A stretch of 64,000 bases of DNA, from contig JAQFVV010000012.1 in the NCBI GenBank assembly GCA_028023455.1, positions 11,690,499 to 11,754,498 of the forward strand, read 5' to 3'. The notes below the pieces were generated by a model. That model ran no database searches, was not told where the DNA came from, and saw nothing but the letters and a program-made list of their open reading frames with translations. This stretch comes from Epiperipatus broadwayi (lineage: Eukaryota; Onychophora; Udeonychophora; Euonychophora; Peripatidae). Positions 21,188-32,485 of the stretch are shown here, one piece after another (position 1 is the stretch's first letter; each line of letters opens with the position of its first letter). The position numbers and the translations under genes were made by a program.

Positions 21188-21456
21188 ATGGAAAGTGGAA
21201 GTAACTACCTCCCACTGAGTTATGTAGTGTCAAAAACCAATTTAATGATAGATTGATAACATTCTATCTTTGGGCTCTGTTGTTATATAAGCTTATTTCT
21301 CAAACATTAAGCTTATATAACAACAGAGCTCAAAGATAGAATGGTATCATTCTATCTTTACATTGGTTTTTGATGCTACATAACTCAGTGGGAGGTAGTT
21401 ATTTCTGCTTTGCAATTACAGATATTGAGAAGTTATGATTATTTACTTATTATTAA
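21188..21456. mobile_element. Foldback insertion with about 13-bp target duplication
   Basis: Arms of about 98 bp (21197-21295 and 21309-21406) start GGAAGTAACTACCTCCCACT and are near-perfect reverse complements around AAGCTTATTTCTC. The insertion is flanked by AATAATGTGTTTA (21175-21187) and AATTATGTGTTCA (21457-21469), and the paralogous segment at about 12200 has a single AATTATATGTTTA. It encodes nothing. Confidence 0.7.
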
Positions 21457-21836
21457 AATTATGTGTTCAGAATAGAATAATAGCAATCTGATTTATTAGT
21501 TTATAAAATAAATTTATATTCATGTAGTTAGTTACATTATATTGTTGCATACAAAAAACATTCTTATAATAATTTATTTTATTAGGAAATGGAAGCTGAA
21601 GAGAATTTTGTTCAATTAAATGTATTTCTCAATTTTAAAATAAATAATGAAATATTTTATTTTTTATTTATATGTAAATAATATTAATTAAAATCTTTAT
21701 TTACTAAATTTGACATTGTATTTTTTTATATAGTTAAAGTCATATTTTTAGTGTGCATGAATTTGGTCACATGCATATACATTAATACGATGCATATATT
21801 TTGAACACTGAGATACATTTTATTGAGATATTGTTT

Positions 21837-21967
21837 TAATTATAAATTTATTTAAACGCACATTGATTATGTAAATAATATTTACTAAGGCTGTAACCTG
21901 TAGAGGTCACTACTATCGCATTTTTACATGCATATTCTTGAGGTTACAGCCTTAGTAAATATTACTT
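21837..21967. mobile_element. Palindrome-bearing insertion with 11-bp target duplication
   Basis: AGATATTGTTT occurs at 21826-21836 and 21968-21978, while copy 1 of the duplicated segment has it once at about 12550. The 131-bp insert starts TAATTATAAATTTATTTAAA and ends in a hairpin whose arms are AATATTTACTAAGGCTGTAA and its complement. It is related to the longer element at 22655-22885. Confidence 0.8.
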
Positions 21968-22654
21968 AGATATTGTTTATTTATGCAGATCAAGTAGAGA
22001 AGTATTTAGTTAGCCATGGAGCTCAAATAGAATTAGTAATACATTAAACATGCACACATATTAGATAATATTTACGTGAGATATAAGATATATTAAAATT
22101 TACTCATTATTATTTGACTAAATTTGAATTCAGTCATTGTAAATCTAAACAATTATTTATTTACTTAACCATGTATTGATAACTGCATTTGCCGAATATT
22201 TACATATTCAATAGTCTCAAACACTGCACCATTGTCGATTGTTAAAATATATATAAAGTAATGACAAATATCTGCTAATAATGACTTTTAAATAGTTAAA
22301 TTTTTGTATTCATAAAATTATTCTGTCATCTTTCTTTCAGATCTGTTTCAACATACATATATAAATAAATCTGTGTAAGAATCAGTTAATATTTATAAAA
22401 ATTTTACATCTGCTTGTCAATTTCTCTTGTTCAATTTCAGACATAGACAATTTTTCAAAAAAAGTAATACTTTTAAATACTTTCCAATAGGGGAATGAAA
22501 ACAAATGAGTTGGGATGGAAAAGAAGATTATCTGATTTGATGAAATCAAAGATACATAACTAAATTAAAGAAATCATTGTTTTTATAGTAATTTCGTATT
22601 ATTTTAAACTCAAGCATAATTCAAACTTAAGTTAATTTTTTATAAAGAAGTTTT

Positions 22655-22885
22655 AATTATAAATTTATTTAAACGCCCATTGATTACCCATTGCTTACGT
22701 AAGTAATATTTATTAAGGCTGTATCCTCAAGAACATGCGTATAAAAATGCGATAGTAGGAACCTCTACAGGTCTTAAACCACAAGCTTACTCTATTCTTC
22801 CAAAGAGTAAAAGCTTGGGGTTTAAGACCTGTAGAGGTCCCTACTATCGCATTTTTATACACATGTTCTTGAGGCTACAGACTTA
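22655..22885. mobile_element. Palindrome-bearing insertion with 13-bp target duplication
   Basis: ATAAAGAAGTTTT flanks it exactly at 22642-22654 and 22886-22898. The 231-bp insert begins AATTATAAATTTATTTAAAC like the element at 21837, then forms a hairpin with arms of about 62 bp (about 22717-22780 and 22815-22880) and a smaller hairpin at the tip (CAAGCTTACTC / GAGTAAAAGCTTG). It encodes nothing. Confidence 0.8.
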
Positions 22886-22899
22886 ATAAAGAAGTTTTG

Positions 22900-23211
22900 T
22901 GGTTTATAATATATTAACTAAAATTTTTTAATAACATCAGAAAACTTTTTTTTCTTAAATAATTTGTGCTTGATTTTATTTTTATGTATTTCAATCTCCA
23001 TCACTGATACTGATTCAGATGAAGGATAATTTTTTGCCATATATTCTGATTACGTTAATAATTGATAACATCTTGAAACATTAGAGACCTAAAATTGTAC
23101 TAATTGATTGGGATCTATATATTATTATGTAAACAATATGTATATATTGTGATAATCAAACTTAATATATAAATTTGAACCCCCGAGATTGCTATATATA
23201 TTTTATATAAA
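22900..23211. other. AT-rich spacer, nothing recognised
   Basis: No coding or repeat signal was seen apart from the flanks of the neighbouring insertions. Confidence 0.5.
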
Positions 23212-23332
23212 AAGGCTAATAGCTTTATTGCTCCGGAGACGTTGGAGCACCACAACTGTGAGTGTCAGAGTCGATCCAGGGACCTCCTGATCCCAAGTCT
23301 GATGCTTCAATAACTGTATCAAACTGCACAAC
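23212..23332 (-). repeat. tRNA-derived SINE-like insertion
   Basis: The minus strand begins GTTGTGCAGTTTGATACAGT and continues with TCAGACTTGGGATCAGGAGG then TCCCTGGATCGACTC. This resembles a tRNA A box, anticodon arm (loop with TGG) and B box (GGTTCGAATCC type), perhaps from a tRNA-Pro-like ancestor. It is followed by a non-tRNA 3' part (TGGTGCTCCAACGTCTCCGG) ending in AATAAAGCTATTAGCC. Such structure is typical of SINEs. It stands out as GC-richer than the surrounding sequence. Target duplications are not clear. Confidence 0.55.
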
Positions 23333-25062
23333 ATATATAAAATAATAATAAAATAATGGAGATTAGTAGTTTAATTTCAAAGGTAGAATAAATTGTGTAA
23401 CTAGTTTTAAGATAGCTTTTGTTAACTTTATAATTAATTCTTATACAAATGTCATTTTATTTATCAGATAAGATAGACATCTTTATAATTTACAATCAAT
23501 AATAGTTTCATTTAAGTACAATAATCAAGAAAAAAATATTTAATAATTATTATATGGTTAAAAATTCCTAAATAAATTTTATTTCTATTCTGAAAATTTT
23601 ATTTCTAAATAAATGATTTTCTATTTTAATTAAAAATTAAATGTCAGACACTTTTAACTAAAAATAATGTATTTTAGGAATTAATGGATTTCACAGGTGT
23701 ATGTATTGTTTTCAAATAGTCAATTTTAATTAAACAAGCAATTATTAGAGAGAAAAGTGTGGTGTGTTCAATGCATCCCATTCTTCATGTTTCCAATTCA
23801 GCTTTTAAATTCCATTCTTTGTGTGAATTCTTCAAGTTCAATTAAAAAGATATTTTTTTCAACATTGAAAAGAAGTTAAAAGTTAACTTAAAATAAGTCT
23901 TATTAAAACAAATAACTTTAAAAAAGCAATAGCTATGTGTGGCTAAATTAACCAAGTTTTCTTTCTTTTAAGTCATTTCCTGAGTTCATCAACTTCTGAA
24001 AAAAATGCAGATAGAAAATTTTATTTACATTTTAATATTGTGTATTTTATTACCTGCCACATTTGCATTTCAATCTATGGAAAATTGTATCCAGAAAATA
24101 TTTGAATTACTTCTATATGCTTATGAACTATCATTTAAAATTTATAAATTGTCTTTTAATATTCTGGTAGTTAAAATCTATTAAACAATAATACTAGAAA
24201 TAATTGTAATTAATGGAAAGTCACTAGCAATTATTCCTAAAATTTCAAACTTGAAATGTCTTTAATTTTTTACTTTACATGAAAGGCAAAATATTATAGT
24301 AATAATAGAGTACATTTTAAAGTATTTGAACTCTTTAGGGCTAATTTGTTATTATTATTTTTAAGTGATAGTATCTATATTATGTGAAGTATAACAATAG
24401 TCTTTTGTATTTTCTTAAATTTAAAAGTTTTATTTTAGAAGAAAGCTCATATTTTGTTACATTTTCATTTACCATTATCAAACTCCCTCCACTCACAACT
24501 TTGATACCATCCATTCCAGATAAATACACTAATGATTATTACTATTCATTTTCGAAACTAGAGATTATCTCTAGCACAGATATAAACTTTAAACCTCAGT
24601 TAAAGATTAATATATCTGATTTTTTAAATTTACACACATGGAGTTATTCACATTTCTCTGTCCCATATGTAATATCTTTATAGATATAATAAACACCTCC
24701 ATCTGTGAAAATTATATTTTATTTAAAGAATACATAAAATAGTAAAAATTACTTTATGAAAACATGTATTTTATAAATTTATTTTTAAAAAAAGAAATAA
24801 TTTTAATGCTATAAAATTCTATATATTTCAAATAGGAACGTGTTATCACTTTATAACTGCTAGCCTAAAATAACACTAAATATTCATAATAATAATTCAT
24901 TACCCATATTATAAATAAATGTAATCTATCAAAGCAAAGAGAGAAAGATGAAATTTCTTCACTTTAAATACTGTGAATGTAAAATTGTTTATTTAAATTA
25001 CAAACTTTGAAATGTCAATTTCAATTTAGGCTTTGAAATCTGCACTGCATTTTATATTTCTC
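23333..25062. other. AT-rich spacer with one unassigned 99-codon open stretch
   Basis: A plus-strand open stretch at 24384-24683 has a mixed composition (for example IKLPPLTTLIPSIPDKYTND and SYSHFSVPYVISL) but matches no family I recognise. In sequence this AT-rich, a 99-codon stretch could be chance. No splice or promoter context supports a gene. Confidence 0.3.
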
Positions 25063-25080
25063 ATTACCATTATTTCCAAT

Positions 25081-25255
25081 ATGTAAAATTAAGAGCATGC
25101 TAATGAGCTTTAAACAAGCATTTAGAAGCATTTATCATAATAATAAAAAAAAAAGAGAAAAAAAAAGCTTGTTTAGAGCTCATTAGCTTGCTCTTAATTT
25201 TACATATTGGTAAATGCAAGCTATATATAAGTCATGTGACATCTGACTTTTTATT
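25081..25255. mobile_element. Foldback insertion with about 18-bp target duplication
   Basis: ATTACCATTATTTCCAAT (25063-25080) and ATTACTATTATTTCCAAT (25256-25273) flank a 175-bp insert. Within it, TGTAAAATTAAGAGCATGCT and the following AATGAGC...AACAAGC pair with GCTTGTTTAGAGCTCATTAG and CTCTTAATTTTACA, giving a hairpin of about 45 bp with an A-rich loop. A tail of about 45 bp follows the hairpin. It encodes nothing. Confidence 0.7.
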
Positions 25256-25273
25256 ATTACTATTATTTCCAAT

Positions 25274-25769
25274 AAAGAAATAATATTTTCTTAGGCAATA
25301 ATAAATATTAAAAATAAATTTAAATTTCATATATTCATAATTACTAGCAGTGCTTCAGAAAATTATGACTAATAAATGATTTGTCTGTATCCTAACCAAT
25401 AAATATAAATAAATTAATATTAAGCATAAATATTTCCAGATAACTAGTAAATACTTTCCAAACATTTGCCCCCAGAAAGTGAATTTAAAAATGCTTATCT
25501 GAAAAAAAAATAGAATAAGAAATATTTGTATTTAAAATAATTAAATTTGAATATATTTACTATGAAAATAGTAAAAGAAAACAAACCAAAACTAATAAAA
25601 ATATTTTCTTAAATATTTCAAAGAATGAGACTTTGAAACATTGTTCCATATTGTATTATGGTTAAATTGACATATTTATTATATCCAAATATGTAACTTT
25701 ATTTACTATCTTTGTAAAATAACCATACAATGTTAATTTAAATTATTAAAATATCAAATGCTCATCTTT
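25274..25769. other. AT-rich spacer, nothing recognised
   Basis: No gene, repeat match or structure was seen. Confidence 0.5.
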
Positions 25770-26005
25770 TGTTATGCTTACATAAGCTGTTAAAACAATC
25801 CCAATTTTTTCCACACAAACTCTAGCAATCAATAGATGCTAGAATGTTGAAGGTCCAAGCTTCCTTACTCATGAAAGCAATAAGCTATAAACTATTTTGA
25901 GGATATTGGATAGGTAGGCACTGGTTAAAGATTATAATACATAACCATCTAGTATCTGTTGATTTCTAGAGCTTGTACTAAGTGGCATTATTATGTAAAA
26001 AAATT
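25770..26005. repeat. FB-family foldback copy, short
   Basis: It starts TTATGCTTACATAAGCTGTT, contains CAATCAATAGATGCTAG and GGATATTGGATAGGTAGG, and ends near CTTGTACTAAGTGGCATTAT, matching both outer ends of the FB elements at 12940 and 30750 with the middle shortened. Confidence 0.6.
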
Positions 26006-27900
26006 TACTGTTTAAAAATGTTATTTTTTAATGAAAGGGATATTATTAAGTTTAAAATAAATATTTTTCTAACATTTTACAGTAGTACAATATAGAATGA
26101 ATTGGCAAGTGTTCAAAAGATTATGAACAAATTTAAGGTTTACATAATTTGATGACCAATTAATTCTTAGTGAATATACTTTATACAATGCCAAATAAAA
26201 TAAATTTAAATTTCTTTAACTAATTCAATTTTATTATATTAATAAATTGATTTAAAAGGAATTCATACTAATGTAATTAGCTAAACTTAAATAGAAATCA
26301 GCAATATAGATTTTACACATGCATAAATCTATATAAATCAATAGCAATGTTTTTGCATTCCAGTAAATAAGTGAGAAGTAATAATTATTTATGACAAACA
26401 TCATTATTAGTATACCAAACAGCATAAACATAGTGTAAGATTATTCCCTTATAGTTGAATACTAGTACTTGAATTTTGTATGGAGAATGACAAATAATTT
26501 CCAATTCTCATGTGCCTTGTATAGTACATTTATTTATTATGATAGACTTGTTATATACTAATTCACCATAGTTGACTCTGAATATAGCATTCTTTTAGAA
26601 CAATTTCATTTACTTTTTCTTTTAAGGAAGATCCATATTGCTACAAAGTTTCAATTACAAAATCTAACATATTAGATAACTCTCTTTTGTACTGTATATT
26701 ATCAAAATGAATATATCAGAAAACAAGGTTACAAACATATTAAAAAAACTTTTCACATTATATTTTTATATTGTCATAAAATGTAGAGTTTGACTAGGAT
26801 ACCAACATGCCATATAAACTCATCTTAATATTGTATTATGATATTAGGGAATATTTTCTAAGAAATCTTATTATTAAGGTATAGCTGAATAAAAAACTCT
26901 CAACCTATATAGACCTCATGAGATTTAATTAACCTGCACTTCTAAATCACACTACATATTGAATACTGTAGCCAATGAATTAATTTAGAATAGTTATTCT
27001 ATATAAAAAAATATCAGGTTAGTTAATGGATATTTGTCCTATAATCATTTTTAGAATCTTTTAGCATATGAATGCTGTCTTCTCGATCAGTATATTTTTT
27101 CTCTTACATTAGGCATTTGTTAATATTGCCACATATTGATTTATTTATTGTTTTTATTATTTCTTTTTATATGCAATTATTTTTATCTATTCATATTAAG
27201 ATTAGTGATTGTTTAAAATAATCACGTGAAGTCAAATATATCAATAAAATACACATTATTTAATTATACAATTGAGTTTTAATCTTTTAAATTATTTTTT
27301 GCAACATTAGTTATGAATACCAGTTTAGTTATCAATGGATTAGTTAATAATAATTATTGAGTCTTCCATAATTCTGATAGTGTAATAAGTCCTACTCTAT
27401 GTAGACATTATTTTAATAATGTAAAAGTAAAATAAGAATAGGTTAAGACAATTTGATGTAAATAAATCATAAATAGTGTAATAAGACACAGTTGAAAAGG
27501 AGTTAATGAATTCAAAAAACAGAAACAAAACTAAGGTTAAGTGCTTTCAAAAACTTATTTTGCTGCTCTCATATTCATATCTGGAGAATATTATAAGACA
27601 GTGGAAAAGATGAGTGAATTTGTATAAGTATAACAGAGGATAATTAAATTTATATAAAATAGAAGTGAGATTTTAGAATCAGAGAGTTCATTTTCTGGAG
27701 AGGGGAAAGGATGAATCTTTATGATTGTAAATAATATAAGTTATTAATCATTTAATAATGATGTTAAAATAAAATTAGTATTATTATCTTAATAAATATC
27801 TCAAGAATTATTTTAAATATGGTTTAAAATGAGTAAGCAAATATTTAGATTTTACTATCACTAGAGACATATTCAAAAACATACATATAAAAAAAAAAAA
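26006..27900. other. AT-rich spacer, nothing recognised
   Basis: This long stretch is stop-rich in all frames. I found no family similarity or structure worth annotating. Confidence 0.5.
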
Positions 27901-27999
27901 AAGAATTCCTGAATGGAGCTGCGGTCAACATAGAGAATGGTAACATTCTCACAAAAGGAATCAATGTGAAATATCTAGTTTTAGATGTAATGTTAAATT

Positions 28000-29945
28000 A
28001 AAACTTGGAAAATTCATTTTAAAATATTAACAAACCTTGAAAATGAAAATTTGACTGAAATCAATAAAAAGATAAGTAATACTTTATTAAGAATTTCAAT
28101 GAGGTTGGATAGCATAAAAGCAGCAATTTACCAATAAATTTTCTATTGAGACAAGATCAGATTTAAAGAAAAGATGGAATATAAAAATATTTAAAAACAA
28201 TCAATTACATAAAATTGAATATTTAGAGCCTTATAAAATATTACAAAAAAGAGTTAATAATATTATAAAAAATTATAATTGTAAATCAGTGAGGAAAGCT
28301 GTAGAAGGGAATAACATTTTTAAAAATGAAAAAAAAAAAACAGTGGTATTGGAAGAAAAGTTGTTTCATTAATGAAAAGACAAAATTATTATTAAAAAGA
28401 GAGATGGTTATTTATAAAATGTGTAGAATATTTCTATGAAGAATTGTATAATAATAAATAACAAGAAAACAAAATGTTTCCTACAATTACTAGATTTTCT
28501 GAATTGCTAAATATTTTAAATAAAGAGGTAAGGCTTGCATGCAATTAGATCTATGGAAAAGGCAAAAAATTACAGAAATTGTGGAATTATTATTGATATT
28601 TTAAAAAAATCAGGTGAAAAAATAGAAAAATTGTTGGCAAAGCTATATACCCAATATTTAAATATAAAAATGTACAAGATGATTGGAAGAATGTAGTAAG
28701 TACTATTGATCTTTAAGTGAAATAATAAAGATGATATTATAAATTATAGATCTATGTATCAGTTGTACAAAAAATCTTTACCTAGATAATTACAACTTGC
28801 CTACAATCAATTTTGGATTCTAACCAACTATATAAATAAGATGGATTTAAAAGTAATTTTAGCACAATAGATCACATCAAAGTATTGAGAAAAATTATAA
28901 AAAGGATCAATAAAAACAACTGTCATTATGTCTTGGATTTATAAATTATAAAAAAGACTTTTGATTCTATAATTATTTCTGCAATGTTAGTTTCATCAAA
29001 ATATAGACTCAAACCATAGTTATGTTTTAAATAATATTTATCAAAATGAAAAAGTGGTGATTATGGTAATACCAAGAAGGTTAAATTGAAGAGGATTTTC
29101 CATATTTCCAAAACACTTAACAGCAATTTTACAAAAAGTATTTCATGGCCTAAAATGATAAGTTAAGAGAGAAAAAATAAATAGGGATTATTTAAGTTAT
29201 CTAGATTTTGCAGATGATATGATTGTTTTTGCAAATAATACTTTCAGACCTTCAGGAAATGTTGCAAGGATTAATTTTTGTCAGAAAAAGGAAACAAAAA
29301 TTGATGAACATGAATTAGAAGATTTTAACAATAATCAATACCTTGGTCAGATTATAAATATAAATGGAAGTAGAATAGATTAAATTAATTACAAAATTAA
29401 ACTTGTATGGAGTGTTTTTGGTATAAATAACATTAAAATGCCTATACCTTTGAAAAGAAAGAAATTAATACAGTCTTTAATTTACCAGTTATTACTTTTG
29501 GATCTAAAAATTGAGCACTTAGCACTAAAATAACACAGTAACTGAAGACCATTCAACAAAATATAAAGAGCTATATGAAAAAAGTAATAAGAAGAGATTG
29601 AAAATGAAATTCATGGGTGAGAGTACTAACAATTATCACTGATATCATTAAATACGTTAAGAGGCTGAATTGAAACTTGGATGAATATATTTCTACAAGT
29701 AATAATAATAGATGGACAGTCAAAGTTTTAAATTCAATCAAGATGTTGTAAAAAATTTATAAAGAAATCATAGTGAGATGAATAAAATGAAATATGTAAA
29801 TTTTTTAAAGAGATGTGGAGAAAAGAGGATAAGTATCAGAGAATCTGGAGTAAACTTGGAAAGACCTTCATTCTTCAGGAAATAGCAATGGTTGAAAACA
29901 ATGATTCATTGGAGAAAGGGATTATTTCAGAAAGTGAAAAGCAAA
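28000..29945 (+). pseudogene. RTE-type non-LTR retrotransposon, reverse transcriptase relic
   Basis: Scattered plus-strand frames keep RTE-like RT blocks in order: INYRSMYQLYKK (NYRPI block, about 28740), TIDHIKVLRKIIKRINKNN then YVLDL and KKTFDSI (catalytic D region, about 28870-28980), SYLDFADDMIVFANN at about 29195-29240, with the FADD catalytic motif intact, EDFNNNQYLGQIININGSRI (about 29320) and TFNLPVITFGSKN (about 29475). The order and spacing match the craniofacial-development-protein-2-like endonuclease/RT family common in animals. Stops and frameshifts occur every few dozen codons. The 5' end is uncertain and may begin near 27900; no endonuclease block was recognised. Confidence 0.75.
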
Positions 29946-30324
29946 TCTTTCTTTAATATATCTTTTTTTAGATAATTTTTTATTATTTTATAAAAAGGTT
30001 TTTTTAAAAATTATATATAAAAATTAAAATAATTTTAATCCTAATTTATAGTAATAACCTCTCTTTTTAACTGCAACATACTTTTCCATACTTCAATAAA
30101 TCTTTAAAAAAATGTTTTTTATCATAAACAAGCATTTTGTTTCTTATTAGCAGTTTAATAAGACATTCATAAACTCACCATCAAATGCTTTTCAGGAAGT
30201 ATTTCACTACTGTACATATTGATTTTTAATAATCATATGGTTTTGCTATTCATTAAATATTACTCAGCTTGATTCTTGATTAATTTCATTTTATAGACAA
30301 TAAATAATTACAATAGCAAACACT
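29946..30324. other. AT-rich spacer, nothing recognised
   Basis: No feature was seen between the RTE relic and the FB repeats. Confidence 0.5.
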
Positions 30325-31330
30325 CCCTACATAGTGCCATCCAGTGCAAGGCTTAGTAATCAATGAATGCAAGAAGGTTAGTTCATAAAATGCCTATCTA
30401 GTGCCTCTTCATCCAATATCCCCAAACTAGTTTCTAGTTTGCAGAGTTCATCAGTGAGAAGCCTTGGTTCTGAGAACACAGCATCTATATTTTAGGATCT
30501 AATGCAACTCTCGAGAGCCACCTTTTACTTATTTAGTTAACATTAAACATATAATCCCAGAATAAAAACACAATATTGATTTTGATCAAAGCTCATTTGC
30601 TTATATAGCCATGGAGATCTGAATCCAGTTGAGTATTTATATATTTTGGTGTCTTTGACTTTTTAAAAACTACAGTCATCATTATCCTATGAATAGAATA
30701 AAAAACCACTATAACAATACATAATCATTATTTTTCTAAGCTTATGCAATTTTTTAATGACAGTAGTAAACTCTCCATACATTATTGACACCCAGTGCAA
30801 GTCTTAGTAATCAATGGATGCAAGAAGATGTATGCATAAAATTCCTATCTCATGCCCACTTATCCAATATCCCAGACTAATCTCTAGCTTGTGACTTTTA
30901 TCAGTGAATAGTCTTGAATATGAGAATAGTGCATCTATATGAACTATTTTGGAAAGAAGAACTGTGGGATTGATATATTATATTAAATTATTTGCATCTA
31001 TATGAATATACAGGTAAATAATCTTGGATTGAAAACATTAGTGTTCTTATCTTGGGATCCTTGTGGGAGGGTTGCATTAGATCCTAATATGTAGTTGCAG
31101 TGCTGTCAGTGTCAAGGTTCTCCTCTGATGAAAACCATAAGCTAGAAACTTGTTTTAAGACATTGGATGAATAAGCATTAGATAGGAATTTTATATACAA
31201 ACCTTTTTACATTCATTGATTACTAAATCTTGCACTGAATGGCAATACTGTAGGGAGAGTTTGCTATTGAATTAACAAATTGTGTAGGCATAGGGTGTGG
31301 TGATCATGATGGTGTTATAGTGACAATAAA
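30325..31330. repeat. Composite FB-family foldback repeats
   Basis: 30325-30515 is a left half (ACTCCCTACATAGTGCCATC, TCAATGAATGCAAGAAGG, TTCATCAGTGAGAAGCC). 30660-31330 is a complete foldback: the left arm includes CACTATAACAATACATAATC, AATCAATGGATGCAAGAAG and TTATCCAATATCCCAGACTA; the right arm includes GACATTGGATGAATAAGCAT, TTCATTGATTACTAA and GGGAGAGTTTGCTATTG, complementary in order. The pair resembles 12940-13730 with halves arranged differently. No transposase is encoded, so the family depends on another element. Confidence 0.65.
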
Positions 31331-32104
31331 TAATTATCAGAAAAATAAATATTTGGCAAAAAAATTTTTTTTAAGAATCTCATTTATATTGCATTACCAT
31401 TATTAATAGTATCTATATTTACAACTATGGTTATATATTTATTTTCTCTATAGAAAAGCAATATCTGATTTGATTATTACAAAGAATGTAATAAAATCCA
31501 AACTATAATAACACACTTCATTAAATTTTCTCAAAGAACTAATTCTCTAATTTGATTATTAAATCATCTGCCTGGAAAAATTTAAAGTAAGATAATTATC
31601 ATCAACACTTCCAATTTTTTAATTATTTTTTCTAATTACTAAGAATCTTTAATAAAAATTTGTTTATTCAGTATATAGGTTTAGTTCTTATAAGCATCAT
31701 TTAATAACTAAAAACATGTTTTTGGAATGCAATTCAGAAAGGAATTTGGTCAAAGACAACTATTAATATAGTTAATCTATGAATTTATAAAAAAATAAAA
31801 AATAAATGAAACAGAAAGTCATGACTAATATTTAATATTTGAATTTTGAGTCAGAATTGTAACTGGGAAAGTCATGCTTGTAGTACCAGTTGAGAAATAA
31901 AAACTCACAAAAAATAGAACATAATCAAACAGTGATGAGAAAATAGATAATAAATTAAAATAAAGAATAAAGCCAACAAAAACAATACATTTAATATATT
32001 TAAATAAAATTTAATAAATTTAATACTTGGAGATATGTCAAGTATGGTCGAATGTGTATTTATTTCCTGTCTATTAGTGATATGAACTTAGTATCTTTAG
32101 ATAT
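31331..32104. other. AT-rich spacer, nothing recognised
   Basis: No gene or family match was seen. Confidence 0.5.
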
Positions 32105-32310
32105 GCACTGATTAAATATATGTGTGGGAGATGATAATCTGGACCAACTGATGAGTGCTGGTTTAGCATGAAATACGTATATTGGTGATTATTTATCTTT
32201 TCTACATGTGTGTGGTCATGTGTATCAGTTGTATAAGATAGTGTGGATAGTTGAAGGGTTCTTGAAAGTCTGAGTTCAAATCCCTTATATTTATCTTTAG
32301 ATATATATAT
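32105..32310 (+). repeat. Solitary hammerhead-repeat unit (partial)
   Basis: The unit starts just upstream of the ribozyme (GCACTGATTAAATATATG), includes the whole motif, and continues with ACATGTGTGTGGTCATGTG and a GAGTTCAAATCCC motif. The 5' body seen in the copies at 10297 and 51335 is missing. It lies far from any PLE fragment. Confidence 0.75.
32134..32192 (+). ncRNA. Type I hammerhead ribozyme motif, best copy
   Basis: Base by base: ATAATC 32134-32139, internal loop TGGA 32140-32143, CCAA 32144-32147, core CTGATGA 32148-32154, stem II GTGCT 32155-32159 with AGCAT 32165-32169 around a GGTTT loop, GAA 32170-32172, stem III AT 32173-32174 with AT 32179-32180 around ACGT, cleavage-site base A 32181, TTGG 32182-32185 pairing with CCAA, a single T, then GATTAT 32187-32192 pairing with ATAATC. 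All invariant hammerhead bases are present. The closing G.T pair of stem II fits decay of an ancestral CACGAAA. Self-cleavage would be predicted after 32181; the two-base-pair stem III suggests better activity in a dimeric form, as reported for animal retroelement hammerheads. Confidence 0.7.
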
Positions 32311-32485
32311 AGTGTGAAAAAATGAGTATCTTTCTTGATACTGATTAAATATTATTTGAAATATTGAAAAGTTATATCATAAAAGCCAAGGGCAAATAAT
32401 ATTTTAATACACCAATAAATTTAAAAGTACATAATTGTCGTCTATATGTAAAAATTCATCAATCTGAAAAATTATGTTTTGCATT

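Larger units (their letters stand above)
20485..22245. repeat. Segmental duplication, copy 2, with insertions
   Basis: The segment is colinear with 11635-12870 but about 500 bp longer. Most of the excess is explained by foldback insertions at 21188-21456 and 21837-21967 and their target duplications. The ends are approximate because similarity fades gradually. The family is unidentified. Confidence 0.7.
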
